Below, piece by piece: positions 1 through 8,226 of a DNA stretch of 64,000 nucleotides. The DNA comes from Ruania zhangjianzhongii (GTDB lineage: Bacteria; Actinomycetota; Actinomycetes; Actinomycetales; Beutenbergiaceae): assembly GCF_008000995.1 (NCBI RefSeq), contig NZ_CP042828.1, forward strand, positions 1,798,001-1,862,000, in the 5' to 3' direction. The notes under the pieces are model-generated. The model saw only the letters and a list, made by a program, of their open reading frames with translations. It had not been told where the DNA came from and ran no database searches. Position 1 is the first letter of the stretch. Each line of letters opens with the position of its first letter. The position numbers were made by a program, and so were the translations under genes.

Positions 1-996
1 GCTGCGCACCTCGAAGCTGGCTGCCGCGTCGCGGACCATGTCCATCGCCCGGGCGCTGGCATCCAGCTCCTGCACGGGGGCGTGCAGGCTGATCGTCTCC
101 AAGTCGAGCAGCTCCACCCCGGGCAGGTCCGCTACCGCCTTGTCCACGTTCGAGGGCAGCCCCAGGTCGATCACCAGCAGTGGGCTGTCGGTGTGCGCGC
201 GGGCGCGGCTGATGTCGGCGACGTCGAGGGTCTGCACCCGAGTGGAGGTGATCACCAGGTCCGCCTGGGCGAGGGCTGCGCCCCGAGCGGATGCACTCAC
301 CGCATGGACGCCGTCGCGCTGGGCGAAGACCTGCTCCCGGCCGGAGGGGGAGGCCACGCCGATCTCGGTCGCGCCGCGCTCGCGTAACGCCGCCCAGGTG
401 GTGCCGGCGTAGGCGCCGGTGCCGATCAGCAGCACATTCGCCCGGTCCCAGGCGGGCACCCGGGACTCGGCCAGGTCCAGCGCGAGCCGGACCATCGACC
501 GGCCGGCAGCGTTGATTCGGGTGACGTTCTTGACGTCCCGGGAGGTGGTGGCGGCCATCTGGAACGCCCGCTCCAGCGACGGTGTGGTGGTGCCGGCATC
601 GCGTGCTTCGGTCAGCGCTCGGCGGACCTGCCCGGCGATCTCGTCCTCACCCACCACCACCGAGTCCAGCCCGCTGGCGACGGCGAACAGGTGCGCGGCC
701 ACCCGGCTGCCGGTCATCGTGCGGGCAGCATGGTGCAGCCGGTCAGCAGAGACTCCGGCCCGCTCAGCCAGGTGGGCGAGCAGCGCCGTCAACGCCGGAG
801 GCTCGCCACCGGTGACCGGAACATCGTCCACGTCCAGGTAGCTCTCATACCGGTTGCAGGTGGCCACCACCACGGACCCGCGCACGTTGCTCAGCCCGGC
901 GGTCGGGTCAGCGGCCGCCGCCGCGGACAGGCGCTCGAGCAGCGCGAAGTCCGCAGTTCGATGACTCACGCTCACACAGACCAGCACGCCGACCAT
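1..996 (-). CDS. hemA: Glutamyl-tRNA reductase, C-terminus beyond the window edge
   Basis: It reduces glutamyl-tRNA(Glu) to glutamate-1-semialdehyde with NADPH, the first committed step of C5-pathway haem synthesis in the cytosol. The ATG at 996-994 opens MVGVLVCVSVSHRTADF, with the family SHR motif near residues 11-13. The catalytic cysteine sits in VVVATCNRYESY (Cys47). A nucleotide-binding stretch (NVLLIGTGAYAG) and the dehydrogenase part follow. The reading frame is still open at base 1, so about 330 residues are present and the C-terminal dimerisation domain lies outside. It faces away from the other hem genes, and about 100 bp without a gene separate it from the AraC gene. Its product feeds HemL, encoded at 12.9 kb. 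Confidence 0.95.
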   Translation of the reverse strand, partial: MVGVLVCVSVSHRTADFALLERLSAAAAADPTAGLSNVRGSVVVATCNRYESYLDVDDVPVTGGEPPALTALLAHLAERAGVSADRLHHAARTMTGSRVAAHLFAVASGLDSVVVGEDEIAGQVRRALTEARDAGTTTPSLERAFQMAATTSRDVKNVTRINAAGRSMVRLALDLAESRVPAWDRANVLLIGTGAYAGTTWAALRERGATEIGVASPSGREQVFAQRDGVHAVSASARGAALAQADLVITSTRVQTLDVADISRARAHTDSPLLVIDLGLPSNVDKAVADLPGVELLDLETISLHAPVQELDASARAMDMVRDAAASFEVRS

Positions 997-1098
997 CGTA
1001 GGACGGCGATCGGCCGGTCGATCAGACGGTGTGTCACCTCCGGGGGCGGATCTCACCGGCACCGGGCGGTCGACTGGTCATCGGCACGTCACCACGAC

Positions 1099-1998
1099 TC
1101 ATCGCTGAGTGCGCGGTGGCGTGACGGCGGGGGCGTCCCTGGATGAGGCTGCCAGGCTCCCGACGGCATGACGGTACGCGTCAGGCGTGAGTCCCGTGGT
1201 GGTGCGGAAGTCGCGGGTGAGGTGGGACTGATCGCTGTATCCGAGCTCGGTGGCGATGGCCGCCAGGTCATCGATGGGTCGGGTCGCTAAGGCGAGCGCG
1301 ACTTCCTGGAGGCGGATGCGACGGCTGATCCATTTGGGGCCGTGCCCTAGCGACTCGGTCAGGGCCCGTTGGATCGTCCGTTCGCTGCACGCGAAGCGCT
1401 CAGCCAGAGCGGGACCAGTTCTGCGGCGGACTCGTTCGCGCAGCTCATCCACCACCTCGCCCGCGAGAAGGCCCGTGGCGGTCGGTGGCCGTTCGGCGAG
1501 ACGCTCTCGAATCGCTCTGCCCGCCACGCGGGCCCGCTCGATCGGGTCGGTCTCGGTACCGACGGCAACCATCAGCGTGTGCAGGCGTTCGTCCAGCTCG
1601 GCTGTCAGTGGCACTGTGGCGTCGGCGACCCGTTCGGGGGTGAGGTCGCTGAGCACGGCCAGACCCGCCGGTCGCAGCCGGATGGCGAATACCCGACCGG
1701 TACCGCTGATGGTGCGCCGCCAGGCACGGGCATGCACACCGGTGACGACGAGCGGGGCCGGTGCGTCCCCTTCCTCGATGGTGACCGTCACCGCAGGCAG
1801 ATCGATGATCGGCTGATCCAGGGATTCACCGTCGTCCAACGCCCAGGACACGTGCCAGTAGTGATCCACCACGGCAGAGACCGCAGCCTCGGGCGCGATC
1901 CAGCCCGCTGCGTACCGGGCCAGCCGATCCGGGAAGAGCACACCGGATCGCTCCGTGACGGCGATCGGATTCTCCCGCACCTCAGTGGGCTGGGTCAT
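1099..1998 (-). CDS. AraC-family transcriptional regulator
   Basis: A one-component regulator of about 299 residues. An N-terminal sensor-like domain of the DUF6597 kind (LFPDRLARYAAGWIAPE) is followed by a C-terminal AraC helix-turn-helix domain (ERFACSERTIQRALTESLG and the second helix pair GYSDQSHLTRDFRTTTGLTPDAYR). The start at 1998 is chosen because GGAGAG lies 10 nt upstream; an ATG at 2007 is too close to that ribosome site, and a more distal ATG at 2052 is possible. It lies between hemA and hemE, opposite the DUF6157 gene, which it may control. The inducer is unknown. Confidence 0.85.
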   Translation of the reverse strand: MTQPTEVRENPIAVTERSGVLFPDRLARYAAGWIAPEAAVSAVVDHYWHVSWALDDGESLDQPIIDLPAVTVTIEEGDAPAPLVVTGVHARAWRRTISGTGRVFAIRLRPAGLAVLSDLTPERVADATVPLTAELDERLHTLMVAVGTETDPIERARVAGRAIRERLAERPPTATGLLAGEVVDELRERVRRRTGPALAERFACSERTIQRALTESLGHGPKWISRRIRLQEVALALATRPIDDLAAIATELGYSDQSHLTRDFRTTTGLTPDAYRHAVGSLAASSRDAPAVTPPRTQR

Positions 1999-2079
1999 GG
2001 CTGCCATTCTCTCCGATCGGTTCCCGGTCTGTCGCTTTTCTCCTATCGACACGCGGCCATCGCGGTGAGACTAGAAGTC

Positions 2080-2502
2080 ATGGGAAGCACGAACTACATC
2101 GGAGCGTTCATCCAGGTCGCCGAGGACTGTCCGGTCGGGACGGCCGAGCAGCCGCCGGCCGGCGGCAAGGCCCCGACGGTCGCCGCACTGCAACACGAGT
2201 TCATCTCCACGCATCCGTACGAGTTCACCAGCGACGACGTGCTGTTTCAGGTCTACGCCCTCCGCCAGTCGGTGTCCGCCGAAGCGCGACCAGCGGCCCG
2301 CGAGGCGTTCTTCGGCAAGGATCAGGCGTGCCTGCGGTCCTCGCCGCTCGGTAAACGCTACGGCTGGGGCATCCATCACGATGCGCAGGGCCGTGTCGCT
2401 CTCGTGCCGCTGGGGTCCGATGAGTACCGCAGACTCAGTTCAGATCCTGCGGTGAAGCAGCTCAAGGCGATGCGCTCGAAGCGCGCCCCGTCACGCACCT
2501 GA
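2080..2502 (+). CDS. DUF6157 family protein
   Basis: A 140-residue soluble protein of the DUF6157 type: it begins MGSTNYIGAFIQVAEDCPV, contains the PYEFTSDDVLFQVYALR block, and ends with a basic stretch. No signal peptide or membrane segment is visible. The biochemical role of the family is unknown. The in-frame open stretch runs far upstream, but homology-like sequence starts only at the ATG at 2080. The stop overlaps the next start (TGATG), so it is probably co-transcribed with the DUF1761 gene. It faces the AraC regulator across about 80 bp. Confidence 0.75.
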   Translation: MGSTNYIGAFIQVAEDCPVGTAEQPPAGGKAPTVAALQHEFISTHPYEFTSDDVLFQVYALRQSVSAEARPAAREAFFGKDQACLRSSPLGKRYGWGIHHDAQGRVALVPLGSDEYRRLSSDPAVKQLKAMRSKRAPSRT

Positions 2503-2909
2503 TGCTCGCCGCCTTCGCCTACCTGAACTGGCTCTCCCTCGCTCTGGCGGCCCTCGCCTACTACCTGCTCGGCGCGGCATGGTTCACGCCACTGTTCGGC
2601 ACAACCTGGGATCGCGCCATCGGTCACGTCCGCTCCCGCGGGAGTCGGTTCAGCCTGGGTTACTACCTGGTGCCGTTGATCAGCGCCGCACTCGTATCCG
2701 TTGCCCTCGGTGTGGTGATCGCTGCCGTTGCCCCTGACGGTCTGGGTGAAGCGATACTGATCGGTCTGGTCATCGGGATCGCAGTCGCTGCGGTTTCCGT
2801 GAACAACGCTCTGACCCCGCACACTCCCCACCCGTACCTGTTCGGTGCGGTGACCGGCGGCTACCACCTCGTCGGCATCGTTATCGCCTCGGCGATCATC
2901 GGCGCCTGA
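2502..2909 (+). CDS. DUF1761 small membrane protein
   Basis: A 135-residue hydrophobic protein with about four membrane segments (LSLALAALAYYLLGAAWF, LVPLISAALVSVALGVVIAA, LIGLVIGIAVAAVSV, LVGIVIASAIIGA). The pattern W-F-P-L-F-G-x-x-W after helix one is typical of DUF1761. Function is not known. It is translationally coupled to the DUF6157 gene by a one-base overlap and ends facing the hydrolase gene. Confidence 0.75.
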   Translation: MLAAFAYLNWLSLALAALAYYLLGAAWFTPLFGTTWDRAIGHVRSRGSRFSLGYYLVPLISAALVSVALGVVIAAVAPDGLGEAILIGLVIGIAVAAVSVNNALTPHTPHPYLFGAVTGGYHLVGIVIASAIIGA

Positions 2910-2982
2910 CGACCGGTCTCGGCGGAGTGCGGCTGCCCACCCAGGGTCTCAGGAACGGAGCAGCGGGCCGATCCGGGCGCCG

Positions 2983-3693
2983 CTACTGTTCCTGGCCTAC
3001 GGCGTTTCTAGCGCTGCCGAGCAACGCCTCGACGAGCTCGACCGGGTGGCTGACCATCCCCATATGCCCGCCCGGTGAGGTCCGGACCGGCAGCCCGAGC
3101 CGGTCCCGGGCCACCCGGGCCAGAAACTCGGGCGGGAACAGCAGGTCCTCGGCCAGCGCGATGACCTCGGTCGGCACCGCCGGCCAGGCCGCCCGGGGCC
3201 AGGGCTGCACGAACGGTGCCTCGGCCTGGTCCCGGTCCCAGTCGGACGCGTGGCGGCGCTGGGCGTGGGTGCAGCTGTTGTAGAACAGCTCGTCGGGGTC
3301 CACCGGCAGGGACAGACCGGCAGCGCGGGCGGCGGCCTCGTGGGCGGCTGCCTGGCCGGTGGCCTCCCACCACTGGCTTCCGGACTCGCCCGGGGTGGGG
3401 ATCATCGGCGCCACCAGGATGATCCGCTCCAGCGGCACCAGATCGGCAACCAGGCCGGCGGTGAATGCCCCGAACGAGTGCGCCACCAGCAGCACCGGCC
3501 GGTCGCCGTGATCCCGCACAGCAGCCGCGGCCACCTCCGCGTAGTCCGTCAACCGCGCCGACGGATCGGTGCACGGCAGGTCGACGGCGGTACTAGCCAG
3601 GCTAAGCGCGGCAAGCTCCGTACGGAGCGGCTCCCAGTAGGCCGGATCGCTGCCGGCTCCCGGGATCAGCACGACGTGCGGAGCGAGGGTCAC
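2983..3693 (-). CDS. Alpha/beta hydrolase
   Basis: A cytosolic alpha/beta-hydrolase fold protein of about 236 residues. The oxyanion-loop motif PGAGSDPAYW is near the start, the nucleophile elbow is AHSFGAF (Ser), a likely acid lies in ALAEDLLFPPEF, and the catalytic His is in GGHMGM. The substrate is unknown; the family includes esterases and carboxylic-ester hydrolases. The GTG at 3693 gives the best N-terminus; TTG codons at 3699 and 3696 are less likely. No Shine-Dalgarno sequence is evident, but TACGCT lies about 10 bases upstream, so the message may be leaderless. Confidence 0.8.
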   Translation of the reverse strand: MTLAPHVVLIPGAGSDPAYWEPLRTELAALSLASTAVDLPCTDPSARLTDYAEVAAAAVRDHGDRPVLLVAHSFGAFTAGLVADLVPLERIILVAPMIPTPGESGSQWWEATGQAAAHEAAARAAGLSLPVDPDELFYNSCTHAQRRHASDWDRDQAEAPFVQPWPRAAWPAVPTEVIALAEDLLFPPEFLARVARDRLGLPVRTSPGGHMGMVSHPVELVEALLGSARNAVGQEQ

Positions 3694-3714
3694 CAACAAA
3701 GCGTATCGGCGGCG

Positions 3715-4083
3715 TCAGAGGTTGGACAGCCACCAGACGAACGGTGCATGCCTCGCGGCCGGGGGCGGGTCGCCCACTAGTGCGAGGAGCGCATCGCCCA
3801 GGCGCACGAGCCCGGGTCGAGTTCGCGGGAAGCGACGGTAGTGGCAGAAGATCACGCCTGCGTGCGCTGGCACGGCGGACATCGCGATCGAGAACGTCGT
3901 CACGTCCTCGGTGACGACCGCGCGGTCCTCCTCGGCCGCCACTCGCAGCACGGACGTGTCATCGATTCCGCGCAGGTCGTCGCGCAGCACGACCGCCGCG
4001 CAGTCGACGCCGGTCTCGCCGAGTCGTTCCGCCAGCCAGCCCGGGTAGCGCTTGTCGAGCGGAAGCCGCAGGCCCTGCCCCAT
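3715..4083 (-). CDS. DUF5615 PIN-like toxin
   Basis: A 122-residue protein resembling DUF5615 PIN-like toxins, presumed ribonucleases. The N-terminal RLPLDKRYPGWLAERLGE carries the family's first acidic residue (usually LLDE/LLDK), followed by RGIDDTSVLRVAAEE and RAVVTEDVTTF, the pattern of conserved D and E/D residues. Translation can start at GTG 4089, which overlaps the antitoxin stop (GTGA), or ATG 4083; the ATG is given here. It follows its presumed antitoxin directly, as toxin genes of such pairs usually do. Confidence 0.7.
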   Translation of the reverse strand: MGQGLRLPLDKRYPGWLAERLGETGVDCAAVVLRDDLRGIDDTSVLRVAAEEDRAVVTEDVTTFSIAMSAVPAHAGVIFCHYRRFPRTRPGLVRLGDALLALVGDPPPAARHAPFVWWLSNL

Positions 4084-4085
4084 CC

Positions 4086-4292
4086 TCACGCCTGTCGCAG
4101 GGCTTGCCGGCGTTCCCAGGTCGCGAGGGCCGCGTCCTGGGCAGCCTGATGACGCTCGATGATCTGATCGATCTCGTGGCGGTGGTCGGCCCAGTACGCC
4201 AGGGCGGCCTCCACCATGACGGTCGCCAGTCCGAGCGCCTGTTGCGGGAGCGGACACCCTGTCAGATCCGCAGCATCGCGCCGATGACACAA
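4086..4292 (-). CDS. Short antitoxin-like protein, probably 5'-truncated
   Basis: The coding signal LTGCPLPQQALGLATVMVEAALAYWADHRHEIDQ resembles the C-terminal part of DUF433-like antitoxins that accompany DUF5615 toxins. Only 68 codons are possible: a TGA sits at 4298-4296 and the first usable codon is TTG at 4292. No N-terminal DNA-binding part is encoded, and the frame begins only 8 bases from the hemE start on the other strand, leaving no room for a promoter. I infer loss of the 5' end. An alternative is a short but functional antitoxin starting at the TTG. Confidence 0.5.
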   Translation of the reverse strand: MCHRRDAADLTGCPLPQQALGLATVMVEAALAYWADHRHEIDQIIERHQAAQDAALATWERRQALRQA

Positions 4293-4300
4293 TCGTCAGC

Positions 4301-5371
4301 GTGTCCTCTCCCCACCAGCACCCCCTGTCCGGTCCGACCGCCGACGCCCCGCTGATCCGCGCCTACCGGGGCGAGCGCCCAGACCGCCTGCCGGTCTGGT
4401 TCATGCGCCAGGCCGGCCGGTCCCTGCCGGAGTACCGGGCGCTGCGCACCGGCACCCGGATGCTGGATGCCTGCCTGGACCCGGAGCTGGTCACCGAGAT
4501 CACCTTGCAGCCGGTTCGCCGGCACGGGGTCGACGCGGCGATCTTCTTCTCCGACATCGTGGTGCCGCTCCGGCTCGCCGGCGTCGGAGTGGACATCGTG
4601 CCCGGGCGGGGGCCGGTGCTCGAGCATCCGGTGCGCACCGCCGACGACGTCGCGAAGCTCCGGGAGAGGACCCTCACCCCGGAGGCGCTCAGCCCGATCA
4701 CCGCCGCGGTGCGGCAGCTGACCACCGAGCTCGGATCCACCCCACTGATCGGCTTCGCCGGAGCCCCGTTCACGCTGGCCGCCTACCTGGTGGAGGGCGG
4801 CCCGTCCAAGGACCACCTGGCCGCACGCACGATGATGCACGCCCAGCCGCAGGTGTGGGCCGAGCTGATGGACTGGCTCGCCGAGATCACCGGCACGTTC
4901 CTGCACGCGCAGGTCAGCGCCGGGGCGTCGGCAGCCCAGCTGTTCGACTCCTGGGCCGGCACTCTCTCCCTGGCCGACTACGCCCAGTACGTGGCGCCGT
5001 ACTCCACAGCCGCGCTGGCACCGGTCCGGGCGCTCGAGGTGGCCGACCGGCCGGTGCCGACAGTGCACTTCGGTGTCGGCACTGCCCACCTGCTCCCCGC
5101 GATGCATGCCGTGGGCGTGGACGTGGTCGGCGTGGACTGGCGCACCCCGCTGGACCAGGCGGCCCAGGCCCTGCCCGGTGTGGTGCTGCAGGGCAACCTC
5201 GACCCGGCGATGCTGGCCGCCGACTGGCCGGCGCTGCGCGCGCATGCCGAGACGGTGCTGGCTGCCGGTGCGGCCGCGCCCGCGCATGTGGTCAACCTTG
5301 GGCACGGCGTGCCCCCGGACACCGACCCGGAGATGCTCACCCGCCTCACAGCCTGGTTGCACGAGCAGTGA
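4301..5371 (+). CDS. hemE: Uroporphyrinogen decarboxylase
   Basis: It decarboxylates uroporphyrinogen III to coproporphyrinogen III in the cytosol. The 356-residue length is normal. The UroD signature PVWFMRQAGRSLPEYR is near residue 30, the IFFSDIVVPL and PLIGFAGAPFTLAAYLVEGG blocks follow, and the C-terminal VVNLGHGVPPDTDPE is intact. The start is GTG at 4301, with the antitoxin relic immediately upstream on the other strand. It leads the hemE-hemY pair, 10 bases from hemY. Its substrate is made by HemD, encoded 7 kb downstream. Confidence 0.95.
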   Translation: MSSPHQHPLSGPTADAPLIRAYRGERPDRLPVWFMRQAGRSLPEYRALRTGTRMLDACLDPELVTEITLQPVRRHGVDAAIFFSDIVVPLRLAGVGVDIVPGRGPVLEHPVRTADDVAKLRERTLTPEALSPITAAVRQLTTELGSTPLIGFAGAPFTLAAYLVEGGPSKDHLAARTMMHAQPQVWAELMDWLAEITGTFLHAQVSAGASAAQLFDSWAGTLSLADYAQYVAPYSTAALAPVRALEVADRPVPTVHFGVGTAHLLPAMHAVGVDVVGVDWRTPLDQAAQALPGVVLQGNLDPAMLAADWPALRAHAETVLAAGAAAPAHVVNLGHGVPPDTDPEMLTRLTAWLHEQ

Positions 5372-5381
5372 GTTGCAGTCG

Positions 5382-6725
5382 ATGACCGTGGACCTGGCCG
5401 TGATCGGCGGCGGGATGGCCGGACTGGTCACCGCCCGCACGGCCGCCAGGGCCGGAGCGAGGGTGGTCCTGCTGGAGGCCGCGAGCACCGTCGGTGGACT
5501 GGTCGGGGAGCACCGGGTCGCGGGGCTCGACCTGGACTCGGGTGCGGAGAGCTTCGCCACCCGCGGCGGCCAGGTCGCGGCGCTGGCCGCGGATCTCGGC
5601 CTGCCCGTGGTCACGCCCCGCTCCGCGCCCGCCCGCGTACTGCACTCGGGCCGGCTACACCCGCTGCCGGCCACCGGGGTGCTCGGCATCCCCACCGAGC
5701 TGGACGCCCCTGGTCTGGTCGAGGTGCTCGGCCTCGAGGGCCTCACCCGGGCCCGGGAGGACTCGCGGCTTCCGGTACAGCCGGCGACGGCGGAACTCAC
5801 CCTGGCCGAGCTGGTCGCCACCCGGATGGGGCCGGCAGTCCTGGACGCCCTGGTCCGCCCGATCGTGCGCGGTGTGCACTCGGCGGAGCCCGAGCAGATC
5901 GCCGCGGACGTGCTGTTGCCCGGTATCGCCGATCGGATGGTCGCGGCCGGCTCCCTGACTGCAGCGCTACGCCAGGTGCGGGCCGCTGCCCCGGCGGGCT
6001 CCGCCGTCGCCGGTATCGACGGGGGAGTGCACCGGCTTCCTGCCGCGCTCGCCGCGGATGCGGCTGCCCGCGGGGCGGAGGTACGCACCGAGGCACCGGT
6101 GCGGTCGCTGCGGCGCGAGGACGGCGGGTGGCGCCTGGCCGGGGACGGCTGGTCGCTGACCGCAGAGCAGGTGGTGCTCGCCTGCCCGCCGCAGAGGTGG
6201 GGCTTCCTGGATGGCGACGAGCTTGCGCCACTGGCCGCAGCGGGCCGGGCTTGGCCGGCGCCGCAGTCGGCGGATCTGCTCACCCTGGTGCTGCGCGCCG
6301 ATGCGCTACCGGAGCATGAGCGCGCCGGCACGCTGGTCGCCGAACCCGGGCAGGGCGCCAAAGCGCTCACCTACGCCAGCGCGAAGTGGGACTGGGTCGC
6401 CCAGGCGGCCGGGTCGGACCGGGTAGTGCTGCGGCTGTCCTATGCCGGCGGCATCCTGGGCACGGCGGACCTGGCTGAGGTCGGCCTGCGGGACGCCGCC
6501 CGGCTCACCGGGACCGGCCCGCCGTGGCCGGCCGAGGCGCTGGACGGCATCGCCCACGTCCGGCTGCACCCGCCCGCCCCTGCGTGGGCGACGTCGTCGG
6601 TCCGGGGGCCGATGCAGCAGGAGGCGGACGCGCTGGACGGTCTGCAGCTGACCGGCGCCTGGTGGTGCGGCACCGGCCTGGCGGCGGTCGCCGCGCACGC
6701 AGCCGACCTCGCTCACCGACAGTGA
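5382..6725 (+). CDS. hemY: Coproporphyrinogen III oxidase / protoporphyrinogen oxidase family flavoprotein
   Basis: An FAD-dependent oxidase of 447 residues. The dinucleotide motif VIGGGMAGLVTARTAARAG begins at residue 6, followed by VVLLEAASTVGGLVGEHRVAG and the C-terminal FAD contact LTGAWWCGTGLAAVAAHAADLA. In organisms with HemQ it oxidises coproporphyrinogen III to coproporphyrin III (CgoX), which fits this cluster. The ATG at 5382 follows hemE closely, so the long upstream open frame is only a shadow of hemE. The last codons overlap the N-terminal region of a toxin-antitoxin remnant in another frame. Confidence 0.92.
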   Translation: MTVDLAVIGGGMAGLVTARTAARAGARVVLLEAASTVGGLVGEHRVAGLDLDSGAESFATRGGQVAALAADLGLPVVTPRSAPARVLHSGRLHPLPATGVLGIPTELDAPGLVEVLGLEGLTRAREDSRLPVQPATAELTLAELVATRMGPAVLDALVRPIVRGVHSAEPEQIAADVLLPGIADRMVAAGSLTAALRQVRAAAPAGSAVAGIDGGVHRLPAALAADAAARGAEVRTEAPVRSLRREDGGWRLAGDGWSLTAEQVVLACPPQRWGFLDGDELAPLAAAGRAWPAPQSADLLTLVLRADALPEHERAGTLVAEPGQGAKALTYASAKWDWVAQAAGSDRVVLRLSYAGGILGTADLAEVGLRDAARLTGTGPPWPAEALDGIAHVRLHPPAPAWATSSVRGPMQQEADALDGLQLTGAWWCGTGLAAVAAHAADLAHRQ

Positions 6726-6948
6726 TCGCCGGGCGCTCGATGCAGAGGCGGCGCGTACCGGCCGGTCGATCTCGGCGCTGATCCGCTATGCGGTCGAGCA
6801 GGTCTACGGCTCGGGCCGAGACACTGAGGAGGACGTGCAGGCGATCGACGCCGCCGTCGGCGCCTGGGCCGACCGAGCCGTCGACGGCGCCGGCTACGTC
6901 GAGGGGCTCCGGTCCGGTCGGCGGCTGACCGCAGGCACCGGTCGATGA
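6712..6948 (+). pseudogene. RHH antitoxin gene lacking a start codon
   Basis: Frame 1 encodes LTDSDRRALDAEAARTGRSI followed by SALIRYAVEQVYG and a tail ending TAGTGR, a ribbon-helix-helix (CopG/VapB-like) antitoxin with the usual linker to a toxin-binding tail. Going upstream, the frame runs inside hemY without any ATG, GTG or TTG back to a TGA at 6649. The codons just before LTD read RTQPTS, reminiscent of the RRTQ-x-x-LTD start of such antitoxins, so only the first few residues and the start codon seem lost. Its stop overlaps the vapC ATG (ATGA). Confidence 0.65.
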
Positions 6949-7322
6949 CGATACTGGTGGACACCTCGGTGCTCATCGACGTGCTCCGCGGTGACCAGGC
7001 AGCGGCTGCTGTGCTTCGGGACAGCCGGAGCGAGGGTGAGCTGCATGCCAGCGAGGTGACCCGACTCGAAGTGCTTGCCGGTATGCGCGCCGGTGAAGAA
7101 ACGGCCACCCGGGGTCTGCTCGAGGTCTGCACCTGGCATCCACTCGACGAGGAGATCGCTGAACGTGCCGGTGAGCTCGGCCGCCGCTGGCTGCCCGGGA
7201 ACCGGGGCATCGATGCGGCGGACCTGGCCATCGCTGCCACCGTGTTCTGGCTCGATGCGCGGCTGCTTACCCGGAACGTCGAGCACTTCCCGATGTTCGC
7301 CGGGTTGACGGCGCCGTACTGA
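6945..7322 (+). CDS. vapC: PIN-domain ribonuclease toxin, VapC type
   Basis: A 125-residue PIN-domain protein. MTILVDTSVLIDVLRG gives the first catalytic Asp (residue 6), EVTRLEVLAG the conserved Glu, and GIDAADLAIAATVFWLDARLLTRNVEHF the later acidic residues, so the active site looks complete. VapC toxins cleave tRNA or rRNA and are neutralised by a co-encoded antitoxin. Here the antitoxin reading frame lacks a start codon, so either an unrecognised initiation site is used, another VapB protects the cell, or the toxin is silent. The 3' end overlaps the acetyltransferase gene by 56 bases on the opposite strand. Confidence 0.85.
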   Translation: MTILVDTSVLIDVLRGDQAAAAVLRDSRSEGELHASEVTRLEVLAGMRAGEETATRGLLEVCTWHPLDEEIAERAGELGRRWLPGNRGIDAADLAIAATVFWLDARLLTRNVEHFPMFAGLTAPY

Positions 7323-8118
7323 CCGCGGCAGGCCGGACGCAGGTCCATACGCTCCGCTCCACGATCGTGAATCCCAGCGCATCGAGGTTGCGCACGCTCG
7401 CTGTCCCCGGGGCGGCTGTGGCCGCGGCCACCGGGCGACCCAGCGCCTCGACCAGTCGCAGCCGGTGGGCGAGCAGCGCCGTCTGTGCGCCTGCGCCTCG
7501 CGCTGCCGGGAGGGTGGCGGCTCCACCCAGCACCGCTGCGGTGGTGTGCACGGACATCGCCGCCGCGGCGAGCGGTTGATCGTGGCGAGAGGCGATGAAG
7601 CCGCGAACGACCGGCAGGGCGTGCTCTGCCCGGATCAGCGCTGCCACCTCGCTGGACGCCGTATAGCCGGCCTCGAGGAGATCCAGAAAGTCCGCGGTTT
7701 CGCCGGTGGACACCTCGCGGATCTGCCAGCTGTCATCCGGCCGTGGCGCTGGCTGGACGCCGGTCCCCGGGCGCAGGTAGGCCAGCGGCCGCACCGGTGC
7801 CGGTGCATACCCCTCGGCCAGGAGCCGGTCGATGAGCGCCGGCGAGGGGAACGTGGTGACGATCGCCGGGAGGTGTGGGTTCGCAAATCGGTCCAGGACG
7901 GCGGGCAGAGCCTCGACTGACTGATCGGTGACGCCTTCGATGGTGTTGAGGAACTCGTAGCGGGCGGCGGTGGCCATGCTGGCCCGCAGCCCGCTCAGGC
8001 TGAACGTGGCGAACCGGCCCGGCAGGCCCTGCTCCGCCGCCGCGCGGAGAGCAGCCTCCTTACGAGCGAACAGCGCCAGCTCCGCAGCGGCGACGGCATC
8101 ATCGAAGGGATCGGGCAC
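7267..8118 (-). CDS. GNAT-family N-acetyltransferase
   Basis: A protein of about 283 residues. The C-terminal half has the GNAT pattern AAVLGGAATLPAARGAGAQTALLAHRL, with R-G-A-G at the acetyl-CoA phosphate loop, and ends with LDALGFTIVERSVWTC. The N-terminal 110 residues form a family-specific region seen in larger actinobacterial acetyltransferases. The substrate is unknown. The start is GTG at 8118 (VPDPFDDAVAAAELALF); the longer open frame upstream is the shadow of hemQ. No clear ribosome site is seen. It interrupts the haem genes on the opposite strand between hemY and hemQ. Confidence 0.78.
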   Translation of the reverse strand: MPDPFDDAVAAAELALFARKEAALRAAAEQGLPGRFATFSLSGLRASMATAARYEFLNTIEGVTDQSVEALPAVLDRFANPHLPAIVTTFPSPALIDRLLAEGYAPAPVRPLAYLRPGTGVQPAPRPDDSWQIREVSTGETADFLDLLEAGYTASSEVAALIRAEHALPVVRGFIASRHDQPLAAAAMSVHTTAAVLGGAATLPAARGAGAQTALLAHRLRLVEALGRPVAAATAAPGTASVRNLDALGFTIVERSVWTCVRPAAVSTAPSTRRTSGSARRSG

Positions 8119-8226
8119 ATCTGGAGCGTAGTGGTGCAGTGCTGCCCGCCGGGATTCTGTCGCTGTGTCGGCAGGTGCTGACAGGGCGTCGCAATCCGCA
8201 CGATCATGCGCGATTATGGTGGCCAG

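Noticed and set aside
4262-6370. 702-codon open frame on the minus strand across hemE and hemY
   Set aside because: It is antisense to two well-supported enzymes, has no family motif and is Arg/Ser/Ala-rich, the usual shadow of GC-rich third codon positions.
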